DNA from: CALMKX01 sp036274895
GTDB lineage: Bacteria > Acidobacteriota > Thermoanaerobaculia > Multivoradales > SZUA-115
Reading direction: 5' to 3'
Length of the DNA stretch: 64,000 bases
NCBI GenBank assembly: GCA_036274895.1
Contig: DASUEU010000039.1
Coordinates: 62,001-126,000 of the forward strand
Shown here: in pieces, positions 59,277-64,000 of the stretch
How positions within the stretch are numbered: position 1 is the first letter of the stretch
How the letters are laid out: each line of letters starts with the position of its first letter
Position numbers and translations under genes: made by a program
The notes under the pieces: generated by a model
What the model saw: the letters and a program-made list of their open reading frames with translations, nothing else
Told to the model about the DNA's origin: nothing
Databases searched by the model: none

Positions 59277-60136
59277 TGGTCCGGCCTGCCCCGCTGGCCA
59301 CCCTCGTCGCAGCGCTCCTGGTCGCGGTGCCGGCGGGTGCCACACCCCTGCGGGTGGTGGGGTCAACCACCGTCAATCCCCTGGTCTCCCTCGCCGCCGA
59401 GGCCCTGCGCGCCGAGCGGGGTCTGGAGATCGTGGTCGACACCCAGGGCGGCAGCTCGGGAGGCATCGCTGCCCTGGGCGAGGGGCGGGCGGACCTCGCC
59501 ATGAGCTCCCGGCCCTTGACGCCGGAGGATTCCCGGCGTTTTCCGGGCGTGCGCTTCGAGCCCCAGCGGGTGGCCCTCGACGGGGTCGCCGTGGTGGTGG
59601 CGAAGGACGTCTGGGAGGGCGGTGTCCGCGCGCTCTCCCGCGAACAGCTGCGCGGGATCTACGAGGGCCGGATCCGCAACTGGAAGGACTTGGGCGGGCC
59701 GGACCGGCGCATCGTGTTCTTCAACAAGGAGCCCGGCCGGGGCACCTGGGAGGTCTTCGCCCACTGGCTCTACGGTGATCCCAAGACGGCGCCGATCGCC
59801 AGCCATCCCGAGGTGGGGGCCAACGAGGAAGCCCGCCAGAAGGTGGCTACCACCCCGGGGGCGATCAGCCAGCTCTCCTTCGCTTGGGCGGACGCCGAGC
59901 GGGTCTTCGCCCTCGGCCTCTCCCTCGACGACGGCACCGTCGTCCCCGCCGACCTGACGACGATCACCAACGGCACCTATCCGCTCAAGCGGGACCTGCT
60001 ACTGATCTCGAACGGCCCGCCCGCCGGTTCCGCGCGGGAGCTGATCGACTACCTCCGCGGCCCCCGCGGCCGGCCGATCATCGAGAGGCTCGGCTATCTG
60101 CCCCTGCCGGCTGGAAAGGGCGAGGGCTCCCGCTGA
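59276..60136 (+). CDS. pstS: PstS-like phosphate/arsenate-binding protein
   Basis: The 286-residue periplasmic binding protein has a signal peptide (LATLVAALLVAVPAGA) and the Pst fold motifs VVGSTTVNPLVSLAAEAL, VDTQGGSSGGIAAL and DLAMSSRPLTPED, followed by VFFNKEPGRGTWEVFA and GAISQLSFAWAD. The TTVNPL and GGSSGG loops are the phosphate-oxyanion contact positions. Its start overlaps arsM by one base, so it is translated with it. Phosphate-binding proteins often also bind arsenate; the operon suggests the arsenic connection is direct. Confidence 0.88.
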   Translation: MVRPAPLATLVAALLVAVPAGATPLRVVGSTTVNPLVSLAAEALRAERGLEIVVDTQGGSSGGIAALGEGRADLAMSSRPLTPEDSRRFPGVRFEPQRVALDGVAVVVAKDVWEGGVRALSREQLRGIYEGRIRNWKDLGGPDRRIVFFNKEPGRGTWEVFAHWLYGDPKTAPIASHPEVGANEEARQKVATTPGAISQLSFAWADAERVFALGLSLDDGTVVPADLTTITNGTYPLKRDLLLISNGPPAGSARELIDYLRGPRGRPIIERLGYLPLPAGKGEGSR

Positions 60137-60138
60137 GC

Positions 60139-61029
60139 ATGGCTCGCCGCCCGATCGACGCCACGCAGTGGACGGCCTTCGGCCTCGGCGGCTTGGCAGG
60201 GGCGTTCTTTGTGGGTTTGGTGGGGCTTTTCGTCTGGCAGAGCCTGCCGGTCTTCCGCCACGAGGGGCTGGGCTACCTCACGGGCACCGTCTGGTCCTTC
60301 CGCCATCAGCGCTTCGGTGCGCTGCCGATGATCTACGGCACCCTCGCCGTCTCGGGCCTGGCCCTGACCCTGGCGGCGCCGGTGGGCCTCGGTGCGGCGA
60401 TCTTCACCTCGGAGTACCTCTCCCCGCGCTGGCGGCTGCCGGTCAAGGGAGCGATCGAGCTGCTGGCCGGCGTGCCCTCGGTGGTCTACGGCCTGCTCGG
60501 GGCCGTGGTCCTGCGCGAGGTGATGGTCGACGTCCTCGCCCCCTTCGAGCCTTTGTCCGGGGACACCCTGGCCACCGCGGGGGTGTTGCTCGCCGTGATG
60601 ATCCTGCCCACCGCCGTGAGCCTCGCCGACGACGCCCTCTCCGGGGTGCCGAAGGACCTGAAGCGTGCGGCCCGGGGGCTGGGGCTCTCCCACGCCCAGA
60701 CCATTCGGGCGGCCACCCTGCCCATCGCCCTGCCGGGGATCGCCGCCGCCCTGGTGCTGGCCCTCGGCCGGGCCCTGGGGGAGACCATCGCGATCTTCCT
60801 GGTGATCGGCCGCCAGGACGGCCAGTGGCCCGAGCGGCTGCTCAGCCTGGCTCCGCTCACCGGAGCCGGCCAGACCCTGACCACCAAGCTGGGCGGCGCC
60901 GAGACCCACATTGCCTACCGCGATCCCCTGCATTGGGCGGCGATCGCCGGTCTGGTGGTGATCCTGCTCGCCCTTTCGGTCGGGATCAGCGTGCTCGGCT
61001 CGATGCTCGCCAAGAGGGGCCCGCGATGA
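60139..61029 (+). CDS. pstC: PstC-like ABC transporter permease
   Basis: The 296-residue inner-membrane protein has about six helices and the permease EAA-loop phrase GLGLSHAQTIRAATLPIALPGIAAAL in pieces, the contact to the ATPase. Early features VFRHEGLGYLTGTVWS and SEYLSPRWRLPVKGAIELLAGVPSVVYG match PstC. It forms the channel with PstA. The gap to pstS is two bases and the stop overlaps pstA (ATGA). Confidence 0.9.
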   Translation: MARRPIDATQWTAFGLGGLAGAFFVGLVGLFVWQSLPVFRHEGLGYLTGTVWSFRHQRFGALPMIYGTLAVSGLALTLAAPVGLGAAIFTSEYLSPRWRLPVKGAIELLAGVPSVVYGLLGAVVLREVMVDVLAPFEPLSGDTLATAGVLLAVMILPTAVSLADDALSGVPKDLKRAARGLGLSHAQTIRAATLPIALPGIAAALVLALGRALGETIAIFLVIGRQDGQWPERLLSLAPLTGAGQTLTTKLGGAETHIAYRDPLHWAAIAGLVVILLALSVGISVLGSMLAKRGPR

Positions 61030-61880
61030 GGCGCCGGCTCCTCGACGGCGTGTTCAGCGGCTGGGCCGCCGCCTGCGCAGCCCTGGGCCTGGCCCTGGTG
61101 GTGGGCGTGGTCGGTCTGGTCTTGGTGCGGGCGGCGCCGGCCGTCTCCCTCGAGCTGGTGCTCGCTCCCAGCCAGGGTGCCGGCGCCGAGGGGGGCCTGC
61201 GCTACCAGCTGCTGGGCACCCTGGTGCTGGCGGCCATGGCGCTCGCCGTCTGTACGCCCCTGGCCACAGCCCTGGCCCTGCTCCAGACGACCTTCCTGCC
61301 GCCAGGTGCTGCCCGTGCGCTCGGCGTCGCCCTGGCCTGCTGGAACGGGCTGCCCTCGGTGGCGTTGGGGATCTTCGGCTTCGCCCTCTTCACCCAGGAG
61401 CTGGGTTGGGGCAAGTCCTGGCTGGCCGGGGGTGTGGTGCTGGGAATGCTCATCACCCCCACCGCCGCCGGCGCCCTCGCGGCGCGCATCCAGGCGATCC
61501 CCGCCCGGCTGATCGAGAGCGCCCGCGGCCTCGGATTGACGCGCTCGCAGGTCGCCTGGGCCGTGCAACTGCGGCTCGGGGCCCGAGGGTTGGTGGCCGG
61601 GCTGCTCCTGGGCCTGGCCCGGGCCGTGGGGGAGACGGCGCCGATCCTCTTCACCGCCGCCGTCTTCTCGGGCGCCACCCTGCCGCGGGGCATCGTCGAG
61701 AGCCCGATCCTGGCCCTGCCCTACCACATCTTCGTCCTGGCCCAGGATCTGCCGTCGCCCGAGGCGCGGGAGCGCCTGTGGGCTGCCGCGCTCCTGCTGC
61801 TCGGTGTGGTGGCCTGCTTCGCCGCCATCGCCCTGCGCCTGCGCCTCGGGGACCGTGAGGAGGGGCAGCATGCTGGCTGA
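61026..61880 (+). CDS. pstA: PstA-like ABC transporter permease
   Basis: The 284-residue permease has six helices and PstA features: CWNGLPSVALGIFGFALF, LGMLITPTAAGALAARIQAIP and the coupling-loop RGLGLTRSQVAWAVQLRLGARGLV in pieces, with ARAVGETAPILFTAAVF after. It pairs with PstC. It overlaps pstC by four bases and pstB by eleven. The periplasmic region around ALPYHIFVLAQD is the usual position of the substrate channel mouth. Confidence 0.9.
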   Translation: MRRRLLDGVFSGWAAACAALGLALVVGVVGLVLVRAAPAVSLELVLAPSQGAGAEGGLRYQLLGTLVLAAMALAVCTPLATALALLQTTFLPPGAARALGVALACWNGLPSVALGIFGFALFTQELGWGKSWLAGGVVLGMLITPTAAGALAARIQAIPARLIESARGLGLTRSQVAWAVQLRLGARGLVAGLLLGLARAVGETAPILFTAAVFSGATLPRGIVESPILALPYHIFVLAQDLPSPEARERLWAAALLLLGVVACFAAIALRLRLGDREEGQHAG

Positions 61881-62649
61881 GGGCCACCATCCCGAGCCGC
61901 ACCTGCGGGTCGAGGGCCTGTCGGTACGCACCGCTGAGCGCCCGATCCTCTCGGACGTGTGCTTGAACGTGCCGCCCCGGCGGGTGACCGCGGTGCTCGG
62001 ACCCTCGGGAGCGGGCAAGAGCACCCTCCTGCGCTGTCTCAACCGCCTGGTGGAGCTGGTCCCCGAGCTGTCGGTCACCGGTCGAGCCTGGCTGGGGCGG
62101 GAGGCGATCTTCGGCCCCTCCTGCGACCCGGACCGCCTGCGCGCCCGGGTCGGCCTGGTGCTCCAGGAGCCGGTGTGCTTCCCCGGCTCGATCCGCGACA
62201 ACGTGCTCTTCGGGCTCTCCCGGCTCTCGCGCCTGTCGCGGTCCGACCTCACCGAACGGGCCGAGGCCGCCCTTCGCCAGGCCGCCCTGTGGGAGGAGGT
62301 GCAGGATCGTCTCGGCGCCCCGGCCCGCGAGCTGTCGGTGGGCCAGCGCCAGCGCCTGGCCCTGGCCCGGGTGCTCGCCCTCGAGCCCGAGGTGCTGCTT
62401 ATGGACGAGCCAACGAGCGCCCTCGACCCCGCCTCCGCCGCGGCGATCGAGAGGTTGGTTTCGAGCCTGGCCCGGGAGATCACCATCGTCCTGGTCACCC
62501 ACAACCGCGCCCAGGCCCGTCGCCTGGCCGATCGCGTCGCCTACCTCGCCGCGCCCTCACCCGGCGCCGGTGCCACCGTCCTCGCCCAAGGCACCCTCGA
62601 CGAGGTGCTGGCGGCCACCCGAGAGCACGCTCCGGAGGAATGGTCTTGA
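61870..62649 (+). CDS. pstB: PstB-like ATP-binding protein
   Basis: The 259-residue ABC ATPase has Walker A GPSGAGKSTLLRCLNRL, Q-loop VGLVLQEPVCF, the signature LSVGQRQRLALARVLALEP, Walker B VLLMDEPTSALDP and the switch His in VTHNRAQARRLAD. The signature starts LSVGQ instead of LSGGQ. PstB-type length and insertion pattern fit. Its start lies 11 bases inside pstA and its stop eight bases after the radical SAM start, so the whole set is coupled. Confidence 0.88.
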   Translation: MLAEGHHPEPHLRVEGLSVRTAERPILSDVCLNVPPRRVTAVLGPSGAGKSTLLRCLNRLVELVPELSVTGRAWLGREAIFGPSCDPDRLRARVGLVLQEPVCFPGSIRDNVLFGLSRLSRLSRSDLTERAEAALRQAALWEEVQDRLGAPARELSVGQRQRLALARVLALEPEVLLMDEPTSALDPASAAAIERLVSSLAREITIVLVTHNRAQARRLADRVAYLAAPSPGAGATVLAQGTLDEVLAATREHAPEEWS

Positions 62650-63506
62650 TCGCGCCCCAAGTTGGCCTCAGCTCGCTCGACACCCTGTGGTTCCAGGTCG
62701 CCGGCACTCTGTGCAACCTGGCCTGCACCCACTGCTTCATCTCCTGCTCCCCCACCAACCACACCCACGAGCACCTGCGCCTGGCGGAGGTGGAGCGCCA
62801 CCTCGCCGAGGCCGTGGCGTTGGGGGTGAAGGAGTACTACTTCACCGGCGGGGAGCCGTTCTTGAACCCCGAGATGGAGGCGATCCTCGAAGCCACCCTG
62901 CGGGTGGGGCCGGCCAATGTGCTGACCAACGGCCTGCTGCTCGACCCCGGCCGTTGCACTCGCTTGGCGGCGCTCGCCGCCGGCTCTGACTACTCGCTCG
63001 ACCTGCGGGTCTCCCTCGACGGCTTCACCGCCGAGGCCAACGACCCGATCCGCGGCCGGGGCACCTTCGAGCGGGTGCTCGCCGGGGTGAGGAACCTCGC
63101 CGCCGTGGGCCTCAATCCCGTGTTGACGGTCACCGAGGTCTACGACGAGAACGGCTCCGCCCAGGGCAAGGACCACTTCTTCGAGCTGCTGCGGGGCCTG
63201 GGGCTCGCCAAGCCGCGGCTCAAGGTGCTGCCGGTCTTTCACATCGGCGCCGAGGCCGAGCGCTCGCGGGCTTACGAGAGCTGGGAACGGCTCTCCGAGG
63301 GTGACTCCCCGGCCGGTGGCTGGGAGCACCTCCAGTGCAGCACCTGCCGGATGGTCACGGACCAGGGGGTGTGGGTCTGCCCGATCCTGGTCAATGAGCC
63401 CGGCGGGCGGATGGGGGCCACATTGGCGGACACCCTCGGCCCCTTCGAGCTCTCCCACCCCGCCTGCTGGACCTGCCACGTCCACGGCGTCTCCTGCAAG
63501 ACCTAG
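62640..63506 (+). CDS. Cys-rich radical SAM protein of the arsM-pst operon
   Basis: The 288-residue enzyme has the cluster motif LCNLACTHC (Cys25, 29, 32; CX3CX2C) with an extra Cys36, and GGEPFLNPEMEAIL, the SAM-binding GGEP. The C-terminal 60 residues have seven cysteines (CSTC, VCPILV, CWTC, HGVSCKT), like a SPASM or twitch domain that would hold further Fe-S clusters. It overlaps pstB by ten bases after a GGAGGA site. ArsS of the arsenosugar pathway was considered, but the N-terminal signature differs. It probably catalyses a radical step on a phosphorus or arsenic compound; the substrate is unknown. Confidence 0.8.
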   Translation: MVLIAPQVGLSSLDTLWFQVAGTLCNLACTHCFISCSPTNHTHEHLRLAEVERHLAEAVALGVKEYYFTGGEPFLNPEMEAILEATLRVGPANVLTNGLLLDPGRCTRLAALAAGSDYSLDLRVSLDGFTAEANDPIRGRGTFERVLAGVRNLAAVGLNPVLTVTEVYDENGSAQGKDHFFELLRGLGLAKPRLKVLPVFHIGAEAERSRAYESWERLSEGDSPAGGWEHLQCSTCRMVTDQGVWVCPILVNEPGGRMGATLADTLGPFELSHPACWTCHVHGVSCKT

Positions 63507-63514
63507 AGGGTCCG

Positions 63515-64000
63515 ATGGCGAACCGCATCCCGGAAGACGAGCAGAAACGGCGCGAGCGCGAGCGCCTCGCCGCCCACCGCGGCCTCGCCACCTGGGGGGA
63601 GAAGCTGGTGCCCCTGGGGGAGTTCCGCCAGGCGGCGGCCACGGCCGGCCGGGAGCTGTCGGCCGAGGAGAGGGCAGCGGCCCTGGCTCGGCACGGGGCA
63701 CCCGCCGCGGACGGCGTGCCGGTCGAGGGGCCGTTCGGGCGGGTGCTGGTCTTCGGCGGCGTCTACAACAACCACCACGGCCTCGCGGCCCTGCTCGAGG
63801 CCGCATACGCCCACCGGGCCGAGGCGGTCTACTGCCTGGGGGACCTGGGCGGCTTCGGCCCGAGCCCTGACAAGGTCTGGCCCCTGCTCGGGCAAGGGGG
63901 AGTCCGGGTGATCCAGGGCAACTACGAGCAGTCCTTGGCCGGCGGCGCCACCGACTGCGCCTGCGGCTACACCGATCCGCGGGACAATCACTTCGCCGCC
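63515..64000 (+). CDS. Calcineurin-like metallophosphoesterase, C-terminus beyond window
   Basis: The 162 visible residues have a charged helical N-terminus (1-75) and the start of a metallophosphoesterase core: VLVFGGVYNNHHGLAALLEA, YCLGDLGGFGPSPDKVWPLL and VIQGNYEQSL. The first site lacks the usual DxH and has GGVYNNHHG, while the third has GNYE where GNH(D/E) is standard, so metal binding may be altered. It begins eight bases after the radical SAM gene and runs off the window, so the full site cannot be judged. As the last visible gene of the arsM-pst operon it may remove phosphate from, or cleave, a product of the pathway. Confidence 0.65.
   Translation, partial: MANRIPEDEQKRRERERLAAHRGLATWGEKLVPLGEFRQAAATAGRELSAEERAAALARHGAPAADGVPVEGPFGRVLVFGGVYNNHHGLAALLEAAYAHRAEAVYCLGDLGGFGPSPDKVWPLLGQGGVRVIQGNYEQSLAGGATDCACGYTDPRDNHFAA

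Noticed and set aside
62640..63506. Call as ArsS of the arsenosugar pathway
   Set aside because: N-terminal signature and Cys pattern do not match what I know of ArsS; only the neighbourhood is suggestive.

Overview
The window is very GC-rich, densely packed and bacterial. The menaquinone genes (futalosine route), the ECF-sigma/TPR-CHAT genes, the secreted PKD and beta-propeller proteins with Gram-negative outer-membrane barrels, and the overall gene style suggest an uncultured Acidobacteriota-like bacterium (Thermoanaerobaculia-like). This is inferred from gene content and style only; there is no rRNA gene to confirm it. The only structural RNA found is tRNA-Leu(GAG).

Region 1 (1-3.2 kb) is visibly lower in GC and looks like part of an integron gene-cassette array: three minus-strand genes (a truncated GTPase and two secreted unknowns) separated by attC-like imperfect palindromes. 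Region 2 (3.2-8 kb) holds an unknown gene pair, then a minus-strand set trmB / lipid A-type acyltransferase / long-chain acyl-CoA ligase, and a small zinc-ribbon gene. Region 3 (8-21.2 kb) is accessory. It has a PKD protein, a Y1/RAYT transposase with a dispersed REP-like hairpin family (six clear copies between 3.2 and 19.8 kb), a membrane protein, two outer-membrane barrels (one broken by an in-frame TGA), a subtilisin-like protease, and an ECF sigma / anti-sigma / TPR-CHAT lipoprotein module. Region 4 (21.3-28.6 kb) has htpX, DUF1304, an APC permease with an O-methyltransferase, a wHTH-TPR regulator and a DUF433/DUF5615 toxin-antitoxin pair.

Region 5 (28.6-35.1 kb) is cofactor metabolism on the minus strand: ubiX-type, ubiA-type and mqnE menaquinone genes running into a deoxynucleoside kinase, then panB-panC-panD and thiG. 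Region 6 (35.3-47.3 kb) has a NYN-LOTUS protein, a BNR-type secreted propeller, a sulfotransferase-like/class IV aminotransferase pair, tsaD, the glycolytic operon gap-pgk-tpiA-secG followed by tRNA-Leu, and a B12-type radical SAM protein. A large secreted PKD protein (47.6-50.4 kb) shares an unusual C-terminal motif with the propeller at 36.6 kb.

Region 7 (50.4-57.3 kb) is a type III polyketide (phenolic-lipid or alkylpyrone) cluster. It holds a FAD oxidoreductase, a fatty acyl-AMP ligase, an ACP, an ICMT-like O-methyltransferase and, across an opposite-strand AlbA_2-domain gene plus a tandem repeat, the type III PKS and a membrane protein. Region 8 (57.3-64 kb, running off the end) holds a DUF2064-type transferase followed by a tightly overlapping plus-strand operon: arsM, pstS, pstC, pstA, pstB, a Cys-rich radical SAM protein and a metallophosphoesterase. 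It is a candidate arsenic-uptake and organoarsenical system and the most unusual gene set here.
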